This document shows, piece by piece, positions 6,749 through 15,066 of a DNA stretch of 20,208 nucleotides. The stretch is from Pavlovales sp. CCMP2436 (taxonomy: Eukaryota > Haptophyta > Pavlovophyceae > Pavlovales). The notes beneath the pieces were generated by a model. That model was not told the origin of the DNA. It saw only the letters and a program-made list of their open reading frames with translations, and did no database searches. A program made the position numbers and the translations under genes. Position 1 is the first letter of the stretch. Each line of letters opens with the position of its first letter. Where the stretch lies: NCBI GenBank assembly GCA_026770615.1, contig MU631688.1, positions 1 to 20,208 of the forward strand, read 5' to 3'.

Positions 6749-7451
6749 GTTACGAGCCAGGACAGTTTTGAAACCCGTGTGCCTCATTTTCGACCCGAAG
6801 TATGTTTCCCGTGTGTAAAATCGTGCGTTATTCGAGCCTTTTTTGAGGTCGGTTTTGGTCCGTTTCAGATTTGAAGCATTTTCATTTTTGCGAAAAACAC
6901 GGTTTTAAGTACAACGCGCAGTCCTCGATGTTCCTCGATCGTAAACCCGTCGCGATCGTGTGGTGCCACGGTGAAGTGTGGGCGGAAGGGTGGACGTGGT
7001 AGAGTAGAGTTTGTAGTAGAGTTTGTGGTGGAGCGCGCAGTAGAGTGCATGTTAGATCGCATGTCAGAGTGCATGTCAGAGTTCATGTCAGAGTGCATGT
7101 TAGAGTGCATGACAGATAGCGTGTCAGATCGCATGTTAGAACGCATGGTAGAAAGCACACATCAAGAACACGTCACAGAAAAGCGCACATCAAGAACACG
7201 TCACAGAAAAGCGCACATCGTGAGCACGTCACGGTCATCCAAGGTCATCGAGGGAATCAGGTGGCCGGCCGCCGAGTGTCATTTGCGAGTCATTTGCAAT
7301 CCATATACGAACCATAGATCAGGTCGTCTGCGTTAGTCGAATAAAAATCTAAAGCATCAGCATACAGACTGTCATGTGCGTCAACACAGACCTTCAGAGA
7401 ATTCTCGAGATTAACGCCGGCATCATCGCCAGAGGGAAGGCACACAAGAGC
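6734..7451 (-). repeat. Right arm of long inverted repeat; virus-like sequence ends here
   Basis: This arm is the reverse complement of 3963-4689 minus about 9 bp. It contains the mirrored 12-bp array (7003-7146) and 28-bp units (7158-7219), and at its end the first 26 codons of the 122-residue gene (from ATG 7374). After 7451 the sequence changes to a C/T-rich stretch and then GC-rich host-like DNA. No target-site duplication can be tested because the left end is outside the window. Confidence 0.85.
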
Positions 7452-7534
7452 CCCCCTCCTCTCCCTCCCCCTAAATATCGTACATTTCAATCGCCGACTT
7501 AGGTGTTAAGTCGCCTACTCGCGAGTAGACGCCT
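7452..7534 (+). other. Junction spacer between viral block and host-like gene
   Basis: The stretch is C/T-rich (CCCCCCTCCTCTCCCTCCCC) and then has an AT-rich patch. It also holds a perfect 14-bp palindrome, CTACTCGCGAGTAG, at 7515-7528, part of which (GCGAGTAGGC) recurs near 7598. No gene is seen. Confidence 0.5.
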
Positions 7535-8569
7535 ATGGCGTGTCGCTGCAGCATGGCTGCCGTCGTGATTTGCTGGGCGATATTGGCGGGTTGCAGGCGA
7601 GTAGGCGGGCTCGGCGGCGGGCCTCTCCCCGTCCAGCGGCCCTGGGCGGCACGGCAGCATGCCACGTGCTGCGAGCCCAGCCGCGACAACGCGAGCTCAC
7701 CGTACAGCCGCGATGACGATCTATTCCTCTGGGGACGCCGCACCGCCCCGGTCGAGGAGGTGGCCGCTGCGCTCGGGCGTGGAACCCGGGGCGTCGCCGC
7801 GCGGCTGAGAAGACTCGAGGACCCCCTTTCAGAGGGGCACCGGCGACTCTTTTTCCAGGACCGCTTCGGAACGCCCACTGCAGGCAGTGGCGGCGGCAAG
7901 CCCGAGCCGGGCTCGCCCGCCGCGCTGCGCCCCGCCCGCGAGGTGGTCGATAGAGTGCTGTGGGATCCGGCGCTCGATGCTGCCGACTTCCGTGTCGGCT
8001 ACAGAGATCGATTCAAACTGGCTTTAAGCGAGGCGCCATTCACCGAGCCAAACACCTCTGTGCAGGGCCCAGAGCGGCTGCTCGTGTATGCTCTACCGGA
8101 GCATCGCATTGAGTACATCAAATATCGCAAGAGACTCGTCTGGCGCAAAGAGACCAGGCTCGACTTGGTTTTTGGGTCGGGCGTGCATTGCGGTGATCCA
8201 CTAAAAATCCAGCAGGTCGTAAGCAGCTACGCGGAGTGGGCTGCGGCGCGCTCAGCCCGCGCACGTGAGGCTCGCGCCGGTGCGCTCGCGCACCTAGGGA
8301 GCGACGAGCTGCTGAGCTCCTTTTTCGAGCTGCTCGGGCGGGTGCGCAACGGCGAGCTGTCAAGGGCCGATTTTGTCGACGAGGCGCTATCGCCCGAGCT
8401 CTTTGGCGCGGGTGCGGACGCGGGGGGTGGCGAGGCGCTGATCGGCGTGCTACGGGAGCTCCCCGACGAATTTAGCGAGCTACGCGAGGCCTTACTCGAG
8501 CTCGTGGCGGAGCGGGTCCGCAGCCTGCGACTGCTGTCGGCCGGAACAAGTCAAGCAGTGCCAAGCTGA
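7535..8569 (+). CDS. Host-type protein with HTH-like segment and MJ1316/DUF504 RNA-end-recognition domain
   Basis: The frame is open for 344 residues with strong GC bias. Residues 60-96 (DDLFLWGRRT ... VAARLRRLE) resemble a short helix-turn-helix, with a Trp-containing first helix and an 'A-A-x-L-G-R' turn. Residues 136-216 match the MJ1316 (DUF504) pattern: VLWDP, then FRVGYRDRF, then LPEHRIEYIKYRKRLVWRK and LDLVFGSG. That family is predicted to recognise cyclic-phosphate RNA ends and occurs with RNA-repair and RNA-modifying domains. Residues 226-336 are helical and Ala/Leu/Glu-rich, with no named domain. The first ~55 residues are low complexity and may not be translated; an in-frame AG upstream could be a splice acceptor. 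No introns are needed inside the domains. Function beyond RNA binding is inference. Confidence 0.75.
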   Translation: MACRCSMAAVVICWAILAGCRRVGGLGGGPLPVQRPWAARQHATCCEPSRDNASSPYSRDDDLFLWGRRTAPVEEVAAALGRGTRGVAARLRRLEDPLSEGHRRLFFQDRFGTPTAGSGGGKPEPGSPAALRPAREVVDRVLWDPALDAADFRVGYRDRFKLALSEAPFTEPNTSVQGPERLLVYALPEHRIEYIKYRKRLVWRKETRLDLVFGSGVHCGDPLKIQQVVSSYAEWAAARSARAREARAGALAHLGSDELLSSFFELLGRVRNGELSRADFVDEALSPELFGAGADAGGGEALIGVLRELPDEFSELREALLELVAERVRSLRLLSAGTSQAVPS

Positions 8570-8584
8570 ACAGAGCACGCGTGG

Positions 8585-8699
8585 GTCCCAGCCTGCTGGG
8601 ACTCGTCGCAATCTGGATATAAGTTATAACCACTCGTTCTCATGCCAATGTTTGTTTACTAAAGTTTGTCTGACAGAAAGGCTGTCTCCTCCAAATAAA
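8585..8699 (+). terminator. 3' end of MJ1316 gene: hairpin and poly(A) signal
   Basis: Sixteen bases after the stop, GTCCCAGCCTGCTGGGAC (8585-8602) forms an 8-bp stem with a 2-base loop. An AATAAA hexamer follows at 8694-8699, about 125 bp after the stop. The hexamer is a plausible polyadenylation signal; the role of the hairpin is unknown. Confidence 0.45.
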
Positions 8700-8702
8700 A
8701 CA

Positions 8703-8883
8703 TGTCGGGCGGCTCCGCGTTGCGCAGCGACTCCAGCGCTTTGTTTCGGCTTCCTCATCATCCACCACTTCTACCAGCTCCCCACTTCGGCGTAGCGCGT
8801 AGGAGCCTGCGTCGGAGCGCTAAGAGCAGCCTGACTTGAACTTGAAACGTACCGCCAGCCCGAACCCCCCTACATTAATATAT
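8703..8883 (+). repeat. Dispersed repeat B, copy 1 (~181 bp)
   Basis: This unit starts TGTCGGGCGGCTCCGCG and ends with CCCCCCTACATTAATATAT. It recurs with few differences at 9053-9233 and 10090-10270 and, 5'-truncated, at 15278-15422. It begins four bases after the AATAAA of the preceding gene. No coding content is supported. Confidence 0.9.
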
Positions 8884-9306
8884 TTATGATAGGAATTCAA
8901 GCTGGCGTCTGACTGTTCTGAATGTTGTGCTGGTCTGAGCGCTGCGTCGCCCATTGCCTGCTGCGTGCCTTAGTCGGCTGCATATATATATATATCGCTT
9001 CCCAGCGATACGTCACCGCTGGGATCACCAATGGACTCGCTTGGTCGCGCACTGTCGGGCGGCTCCGCGTTGCGCAGCGACTCCAGCGCTTTGTTTCGGC
9101 TTCCTCATCATCCACCACTTCTACCAGCTCCCCACTTCGGCGTAGCGCGTAGGAGCCTGCGTCAGAGCGCTTAGATCAGCCTGACTTGAACTTGAAACGT
9201 ACCGCCAGCCCGAACCCCCCTACATTAATATATAGGGACGCAGCGCTCAGACCAGCACAACATTCAGAACAGTCAGACGCCAGCTTGAATTCCTATCATA
9301 AATATA
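8879..9306. mobile_element. 428-bp foldback (MITE-like) element with 70-bp perfect inverted ends
   Basis: Bases 8879-8948 are the exact reverse complement of 9237-9306 (centre word GACGCAGCGCTCAGACCAGC on the right arm). Between them lie an (AT) run, a 59-bp segment A (8994-9052) and repeat B copy 2 (9053-9233). No ORF encodes a transposase, so any mobility would be non-autonomous. AT-rich flanks (ATATAT) suggest insertion into a TA-rich target, but a clear target duplication is not separable from the repeat sequence. Confidence 0.65.
9053..9233 (+). repeat. Dispersed repeat B, copy 2
   Basis: This copy is nearly identical to 8703-8883, with changes such as GGAGCGC to AGAGCGC and AAGAGC to TAGATC. 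It is directly preceded by segment A (8994-9052), an arrangement repeated at 10031-10270. Confidence 0.9.
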
Positions 9307-9370
9307 CATATATACATATACAGTCAGACGCCAGCTTGAATCCCTATCATAAATATATATATAGGGACGC
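9307..9370 (+). repeat. Partial extra copy of the foldback arm
   Basis: After an AT-rich linker, the arm's outer half (AGTCAGACGCCAGCTTGAAT and the CCTATCATAAATATAT tail) is repeated at about 9321-9364, followed by AGGGACGCA. It looks like a truncated tandem arm. Confidence 0.7.
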
Positions 9371-9459
9371 ATTTGTTCACCATCCTGAAACGGCCGGATC
9401 GCGCTGCCCGCTCGCGAGGCAGCCCGATGGGCTGCCTCGCAAAGCTGTTAAACGCACTG

Positions 9460-10030
9460 CTATCGGCCACCTCCATTACGGACGCTTCATCTACTACCTT
9501 ATCCACCGCGCCTCCGCGCGGTTGCTCGCGCCATGCGCGCGCGAACAAAATCACGGCATTCAAAACCCAAACCCGCCATCAAGTGGACTCGCTCGCGCTC
9601 GACATCTCGGCTCCTTCGGCTCCTTCTTCAACCAGTCCTTCCAACGCGCCCCCGCGCTGCAGCCCGCGCCCCGCACGCGCGAACGAGTTCACGGCATTCA
9701 AAACCCCGTAGCTTCCTAGCGACACGCCGACGGTGAGACCACTAATGAACTCGCTCGCTCGCGCTCGGCCGGACGTCCTCGCGTAGCCTGGTTTGGCTCC
9801 TTCGGCTCCTTCTTCAACTAGTCCTTCCACCGTGCTCCTGCGCGGCGGCCCGCGCCCTGCACGCGCGAACAAGTTTATGGCATTCAAAACCCAAACCCGC
9901 CATCAAGTGGACTCGCTCGCGCTCGACGTCTCGGCTCCTTCGGCTCCCTCTTCAACCAGTCCTTCCACCGCGCCCCGTGCTGCGGCCCGCGCCCTGCACG
10001 CGCAAACAAGTTTTCGACATTTAAAACCCC
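9460..10030 (+). repeat. Degenerate GC-rich tandem repeats
   Basis: At least four related units contain GGCTCCTTCGGCTCC..., then CGCGCCCTGCACGCGCGAAC, then GGCATTCAAAACCC (around 9500-9565, 9606-9705, 9794-9895 and 9928-10028). A longer direct repeat starts AACCCAAACCCGCCATCAAG at 9564 and 9889. All reading frames are fragmentarily open, as expected of GC-rich repeats, and no gene is supported. Confidence 0.75.
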
Positions 10031-10341
10031 ATCGCTTCCCAGCGATACGTCACCGCTGGGATCACCAATGGACTCGCTTGGTCGCGCACTGTCGGGCGGC
10101 CCCGCGTTGCGCAGCGACGCCAGCGCTTTGTTTTCGGCTTCCTCATCATCCACCACTTCTACCAGCTCCTCACTTCAGCGTAGCGCGTAGGAGCCTGCGT
10201 CGGAGCGCTGAGATCAGCCTGACTTGAACTTGAAACGTCCGCCAGCCCGAACCCCCCTACATTAATATATAGGGACGCAGCGCTCAGACCAGCACAACAT
10301 TCAGAACAGTTAGACGCCAGCTTGAATCCCTATCATAAATA
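10031..10341 (+). repeat. Dispersed repeat A+B+arm, copy 3
   Basis: This copy contains segment A (10031-10089, a match of 8994-9052), repeat B (10090-10270) and a single foldback arm (10271-10341) ending CCTATCATAAATATAT. It equals the right two-thirds of the 428-bp foldback element but lacks the left arm. Confidence 0.85.
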
Positions 10342-10940
10342 TATAGCGACTCAGCATGGTTCAACAGGTGTTGTTCACTCACTGACTTGGTCGACGTCAG
10401 ACATTAGTCCTGGCAGCAGGGATGGTGGTGGTAGAGGTGAGGTTGGTGGTGAACTCGTAGCGATTGCCTCAAGCTCCCCACACACACACAACGCTCAGTG
10501 TTAAACAAACCACTTTGTGATCCAAATCGGGATTTTACTAATTTTGAACTGATTGTGATATTTTTGAACTGATTGTGCTCTTTTTAAGAATCCAGTTTGT
10601 GAGCCAAATCGAGGTAAAAAGAGCAAAAGCTGAAATATGGACGGGGGGGATGGGGATTTCGTTAAATTTAAAGATTTTAACTTTGGTTTATTTTTGAACT
10701 GAGTGTTTCCAAACTGGGTTGGTTTTTACATATGGTTATTTATGAACTGAGTGTTTCCAAACTGGTTTGGGTTTTTACCTACGTATTGCTTTTGGTATTT
10801 TTGAACTGAGTATTTCCAAACTAGTTTGGTTTTTTACCTACGTATTGCTTTTGGTATTTTTGAACTGAGTATTTCCAAACTGTTTTGGTTTTTACCTATT
10901 GATTCCAGTTTGGGAGTCAGCATGTAAGTTTTAAGAATTG
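10342..10940 (+). repeat. AT-rich intergenic region with TTTTTGAACTGA tandem array
   Basis: GAACTGA words with related flanks occur at 10696, 10743, 10803 and 10862, giving periods of 47, 60 and 59 bp. Two shorter relatives (GAACTGATTGTG) are near 10546 and 10566. The last full units share GTATTTTTGAACTGAGTATT and TTTTTACCTACGTATTGC. No coding region is seen; the first ~160 bp has a small open frame without features. Confidence 0.75.
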
Positions 10941-11310
10941 TTTGTACCGGCGCGCCGCCACCGCCGCGAATTCAAGGGGTGCGAGCTGGGTACCAGAGAA
11001 TTTTATTTTCATAGGTTCACCAGGTTTGGATAATAGGTCATGCTTCATATTATTGTATGTCTTAGCTAGTCTAACCGCCAAGGGTGCCCCCAACTTTGAG
11101 CAATCGCGCCCGGGCGTGCCCCGCCGGCTAGGCGAAGAAAACGTTTAGGCATTTTTTCAAGTTTTTTAGGTCTTTTTACAAAAAAAAATTGGGCGTAAAT
11201 CAAGTTTCTGCAGGCAAAAAGCCGCGCCCGGCGGGCGTAAGCATGATAAGTTGACACGGGGCTAGCGCGAAGGCTCAGGCCGTAAGCGCAAGCCGGACGC
11301 GCTGCCCGTC
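10941..11310 (+). other. Non-coding spacer
   Basis: A GC-rich patch with an AscI-like GGCGCGCC (10949-10956) is followed by AT-rich sequence. Two related inverted GC patches, GCGCCCGGGCG near 11106 and GCGCCCGGCGGGCG near 11224, flank a T/A-rich centre and could be remnants of a small repeat element. No gene is supported. Confidence 0.4.
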
Positions 11311-11366
11311 GTCTCCAAGTCGAACCCCTGGATCATCCCGTCTCCAAGTCGAACCCCTGGATCATC
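11311..11366 (+). repeat. Tandem duplication, 29-bp period
   Basis: The 27-bp word starting GTCTCCAAGTCGAACCCCTG is present at 11311-11337 and again at 11340-11366. It lies just upstream of the 34-residue repeat. Confidence 0.85.
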
Positions 11367-11418
11367 GCAGGTCCTTCGACCAGCGCTCTCAATGACAGCG
11401 CGGGTGGCAGCGCCGAGC

Positions 11419-11928
11419 GCACGGCCGGCATCGCGGGCGAAGGAGCGAGTGGCAGCGCGCTCATCGAGCGCGAGCCCGCGGCCGGCGGCGCAGACGAGGG
11501 AGATGGTGGCAGCTCCGAGCGCGCGGCCGGCGGCGCAGGCGAGGGAGCGGGTGGCAGCGCGCTCATCGAGCGCGAGCCCGCGGCCGGCGGCGCAGGCGAG
11601 GGAGCGGGCGGCAGCTCCGAGCGCGCGGCCGGCGGCGCAGGCGAGGGAGCGGGTGGCAGCGCGCTCATCGAGCGCGAGCCCGCGGCCGGCGGCGCAGACG
11701 AGGGAGATGGTGGCAGCTCCGAGCGCGCGGCCGGCGGCGCAGGCGAGGGAGCGGGTGGCAGCGCGCTCATCGAGCGCGAGCACGCGGCCGGCGGCGCAGA
11801 CGAGGGAGATGGTGGCAGCTCCGAGCACGCGGCCAGCGGCGCAGGCGAGGGAGCGGGTGGCAGCGCGCTCATCGAGCGCGAGCCCGCGGCCGGCGGCGCA
11901 GACGAGCGAGACGGTTGCGCTCAAGAAC
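11419..11928 (+). repeat. Five 102-bp tandem units (34-residue repeat)
   Basis: The unit translates as ARPAAQARERVAARSSS followed by ASPRPAAQTREMVAAPS. The two 17-residue halves are themselves similar, so the array grew by duplication of a 51-bp ancestor. Units differ by a few bases. As the period is a multiple of three, minus-strand frames are also open, which makes openness poor evidence of translation. Confidence 0.9.
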
Positions 11929-12836
11929 TTTCTCATCGACCTGCCCGTCATCGTCGTCGACCTGCAGCGCGCGATCGAGGCGACAGTCGGCACCGCTGAC
12001 GCGCAGAGCGTGCTCGTAAGCAAGCGCCGCGCCTGGCTCCGGCGCATCACACAGTTCAAGTTTGTCGCCGTCTGCCTGCTGCTGCTCGACATCAACATCA
12101 TCTCGCGCCGGTTCAGTAAGGGCACGCAGGCGGACGATGGCGTGGTGGTCGACCTCCCGTTGCTCTACGACTCCTACCGCACCAGCATCGCGCAGCTGGC
12201 CGCCGGGTCGTTCGGGCCTAAGATTCAGAACAACCTCGCCATCTTGCGCAATCGCAAGTACGGCTCGATCACTCTGCAGCAGGCGCTTGGCTCTACTCGC
12301 AGGGCCGCTAACGCTCGCCCACCCTCGGGCACTGACGAGGCGCCAGCCAGCTCACCGGCGGGTGATGACCAGCGGCTACTCGAGGAGCTATCGCTCGAGC
12401 TAAGCGAGGCTCCCGAGGAGTCGATCTGGATCGTGGAGGAGATACTGGACCACGCACCGGCCGGGAGGGGGGTCAATTTCTCGTGTGGTGGCACGGCTAC
12501 CCGAAGCACGAGGCAACCTGAAAGCCCAGGCGGCATCTCCAGCCGGTGGACGTCGCTAAATACTTTAGCTCGCTCGAGGCTACCCCGGGTGCGCTCATCT
12601 GAATACTCCCTGAATACTCCCTCTGATCGCGCCCCCCCGCCTCGCACCAAACAGACTGTCTGCTCACACTTGCGCCAATCTCTTGCCCCGTGCCCGCTCC
12701 ACAGCATCGGCGGAGTCCGCGTCCGCATCTGCAGGACCAGGGCGCGCGGGCAACGCGCAGCCCCCTCCGCCTCCGCTAGCACTGCAATCCGAGCAGTTGG
12801 GCATCAGGTGCAGCGCTCGCCTGGCGGATCTCCCGG

Positions 12837-12990
12837 CGCAGCTGGAGGCGCAGCCCCCAGCGCTCCCCTCTCTGGCGCAGCCCCCGGCGCGCGCCCCGGC
12901 GCAGTCCCCAGTGCGCCCCACCCTGGCGCAGCCCCCGGCGGCCGACGAGCCTGCGGCCCCCGGCGCAGCCCCCGGCGCAGCCTCCGGCGC
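12837..12990 (+). repeat. GGCGCAGCCCCC-type low-complexity repeat
   Basis: Irregular 12-30 bp spaced GGCGCAG-CCCCC words encode a Pro/Ala/Gln-rich linker in the hAT-like gene (frame 2). The region is compositionally extreme and could be intrinsically disordered if translated. Confidence 0.75.
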
Positions 12991-13956
12991 AGTTCCCGTC
13001 GACGAGACGGTCCGCTCGCTGCGCGCCTACCAGAAGCTCATGCGTGACTCGCTGCTCGCTGCGATGGATGAGCGGTTCGCGAGCAACGAGACTGTGTTTC
13101 ACCTGTGCAAGGCCACCGACTTCCGGCTGATACCGCTAGATCAGACGACCGCGGCCGCGGCGCTCCTCGACGAGTGGGGCAACGATTCCGTCGACTGGCT
13201 CTGCACTCACGCGCTCGCGCACCTCGACGCCGACATTGTCAAGAATCAGCTGCTGCAGGTGACTTGCTGCCCACTGCCCCCCCCCCCTTCAATACGAATA
13301 CATTATTATTAATATTAAATTATGAAGAACTGGTGAAGCACTTCGTTCGTGACAACCGGTCTCAGTTCATCGTCGATTGTGACGAATACGATGACGAGGA
13401 CGACAAGAAGACGCTGACCCGCACCGTGAAGCGGCTCGCGCTCGTCGGCGAGACGAGCATCGCACACACGCTCTTCACGCAGCCAGAGCGTGTGGCCGGC
13501 AGCAACATTCCCAACCAATTCCTCGAGCTGATGGACTACATGATTGCTAACCGATACAGCCGTAAGCGCAGAGCGACTGTATCGCGACTACCTGCGCCGC
13601 AGCGCTGACTCCCTTTGCCTGCCTCTCCCCTGTGCGCAGAGTCGGATAAGGAGCGCGCTGGGCGCAACATGACTCTCTCGAAAACCCTGATGCGCTCATC
13701 GCTCGCCGACAAGATCTTTGCGATGCTCGTCTGGGTCTCCTTAACTCGCCGCCTGCCCATCAGCTGGACATGTCCCTGTTCGTCAGGGAGTGGAAGGTGC
13801 TTGGCCACAAGGGCGCGCTGCACAATCAGGAGTGGGAAGACGCCGAGCGGCGTGTGCTCGCCCGCCTAAGGAGCGTGCGCAAGGCCACATTCCTAGGCAT
13901 CCAGGATGTCTAAAGTTAACGACCAGGCTTACTTGTGCCGTGACTACGAATAACAA

Positions 13957-13967
13957 AATAAAATAAA
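13957..13967 (+). terminator. Poly(A) signal(s) of the hAT-like gene
   Basis: Two overlapping AATAAA hexamers lie about 45-55 bp after the TAA at 13911-13913. Confidence 0.5.
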
Positions 13968-13979
13968 GCTCGCATACTG

Positions 13980-14583
13980 CTGACTAGTACAGACTACAGA
14001 GCATCAAACAAATGTTGATTAAATATAATATATAAAAAAATCAAAGAATCAAACAAACAACAACAAAATAACGCGGGACGCGCTACGCGCGCCACATAGC
14101 CCCACCGCAGCGCAGTCGGCCTGCAGCCGACTGCCAAAAGAATCAAGTTTTCAAGATTACAATAGCGACCAAAAGAGCCGTATACAGCTAGTGGGGTGCA
14201 CACTTGCTAAGGTTCCGCTATATTCGAATCGGGTTCTAACTTTATTTAACTAGTTGGTAACTAAGGTTGACACTAGGACCTTCATGGCATTGACAGTTTC
14301 TGTCGCGCTCACTAAAGCTGCTGTGAGACAACTCTTTTTGCTGCGCTACTGTGAAAACTGACCAGTCAACCGAAGCTGAAGCACTGAAGCTGAGGCTGCA
14401 GGACGCCCTTCGACTTCTTTCGAGGACTACTAGCTCATCGTAATCACCTGGAAGAGCGGGTCAGGAGGAGCGAAATTGTCATGCCGACCGGTGTCAGAGA
14501 CCAGTTTGGTGAGCTGGGACGATCACAGACGGGCAGAGCAGCGACAGAGCGGCCACTTGCGAGGGCATTTCCCCTAGCGCGCG
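13980..14583 (+). other. Intergenic region without recognised genes
   Basis: The region is AT-rich up to about 14080, followed by a short palindromic GC patch (GCGCTACGCGCGCC) and GTCGGCCTGCAGCCGAC, a perfect 8-bp-stem hairpin near 14116-14132. I see no tRNA-like fold and no supported coding sequence on the plus strand. Confidence 0.4.
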
Positions 14584-14979
14584 TCAGCGCGAGTCTCGGG
14601 AGTCGACGCTCGACATCGACTGTCCCTGTGCGGACGCAATCTCCCGGCTCGAATCGAGCTGGTCGCGCGTCGTGAGGACGATGCGGCTGAGGTGCGCGTG
14701 CGCCTCGCTGTCTATGCTGTGCACGCCCTCCATCGCCAGCCGCCTGGCAATCTGCTGCATCTTGTCGGCGTAGGCGTCGCGCTCGCGCGTGTGCATCGCC
14801 AGCGAGGCGGCCAGCGCCACCTCGCACGGCATCAGCCGCTCGTGCATCTCTAGCAGCGCGCGCAGGTCGCGCGCGGGGATGCGGAGCGCGGAGCCCTCGT
14901 CGAGCGTTGAGATCTGCGCGAGGATCTGCCGCACCACCACCCACAGCTGGCCGTCGTCCGGCTCCGCCGGGTCCTCCAT
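14584..14979 (-). CDS. Helical acidic protein of unknown function
   Basis: The product has 131 residues from the ATG at 14977-14979. The frame is open for 29 more codons upstream, but that part is Arg/Gly-rich and looks like untranslated leader. From MEDPAEPDDGQLWVVVRQIL onward the composition is balanced, with heptad-like Leu/Ala/Met spacing (about residues 12-100) that predicts a helical bundle or coiled coil, and a Ser/Asp-rich tail (SSVDSRDSR). No named domain is recognised. The opposite strand and a second minus frame are also open because of high GC, so coding status rests on composition alone. It could be one exon of a larger gene. Confidence 0.45.
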   Translation of the reverse strand: MEDPAEPDDGQLWVVVRQILAQISTLDEGSALRIPARDLRALLEMHERLMPCEVALAASLAMHTRERDAYADKMQQIARRLAMEGVHSIDSEAHAHLSRIVLTTRDQLDSSREIASAQGQSMSSVDSRDSR

Positions 14980-15066
14980 GCTCCCGCGGCGCTCACGCCT
15001 GCCGCTAAGGCGCCTGCCGCTCGGTGCCGGATGTTCGGCGCCGGATGTGCGGCGCCTGCCGCTCAA

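Larger units (their letters stand above)
11392..13913 (+). pseudogene. hAT-family transposase-like gene, intron-split and frameshifted near the 3' end
   Basis: The N-terminal piece (11392 to about 12470) has the 34-residue repeats and then QFKFVAVCLLLLDINIISRR, similar to the helical core of hAT proteins ('L-x-D-I-x-x-x-S-x-x-F'). After a presumed intron of uncertain borders (about 12470-12735) comes a Pro/Ala-rich linker and LRAYQKLMRDSLLAAMDERF, the usual 'L-x-x-R-F' run. A donor at 13259 (CAG|GTGACT) and acceptor at 13338 keep phase 0 into the segment ending NQFLELMDYMIANRYS. A second intron (donor 13562, acceptor 13639) keeps phase 1 into SDKERAGRNMTLSKTLMRSS and KIFAMLVWVSL, the hAT dimerisation signature ('E-R-x-x-S-x-x-x-x-x-x-x-R-x-x-L'). 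At about 13740 the frame shifts to a segment ending FLGIQDV with TAA 13911-13913. No BED finger or terminal inverted repeats were identified. It may be a decayed transposon or a host-adopted gene. Confidence 0.6.

Noticed and set aside
1..7451. Integrase and cysteine protease expected of a Polinton
   Set aside because: No open frame in the block shows the relevant catalytic patterns. They are either outside the window or absent.
9186..10227. Several overlapping ORFs in the GC-rich repeat nest
   Set aside because: They coincide with dispersed and tandem repeats in multiple frames, with Arg/Ala/Pro/Ser composition and no domain.
11262..12125. Minus-strand 287- and 179-residue ORFs
   Set aside because: They are a by-product of the 102-bp tandem unit (multiple of three). 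The plus-strand frame leads into the recognisable hAT-like sequence.
13980..14583. tRNA or other structured RNA gene
   Set aside because: Only a short GC hairpin is visible. No cloverleaf or box motifs were found by eye.
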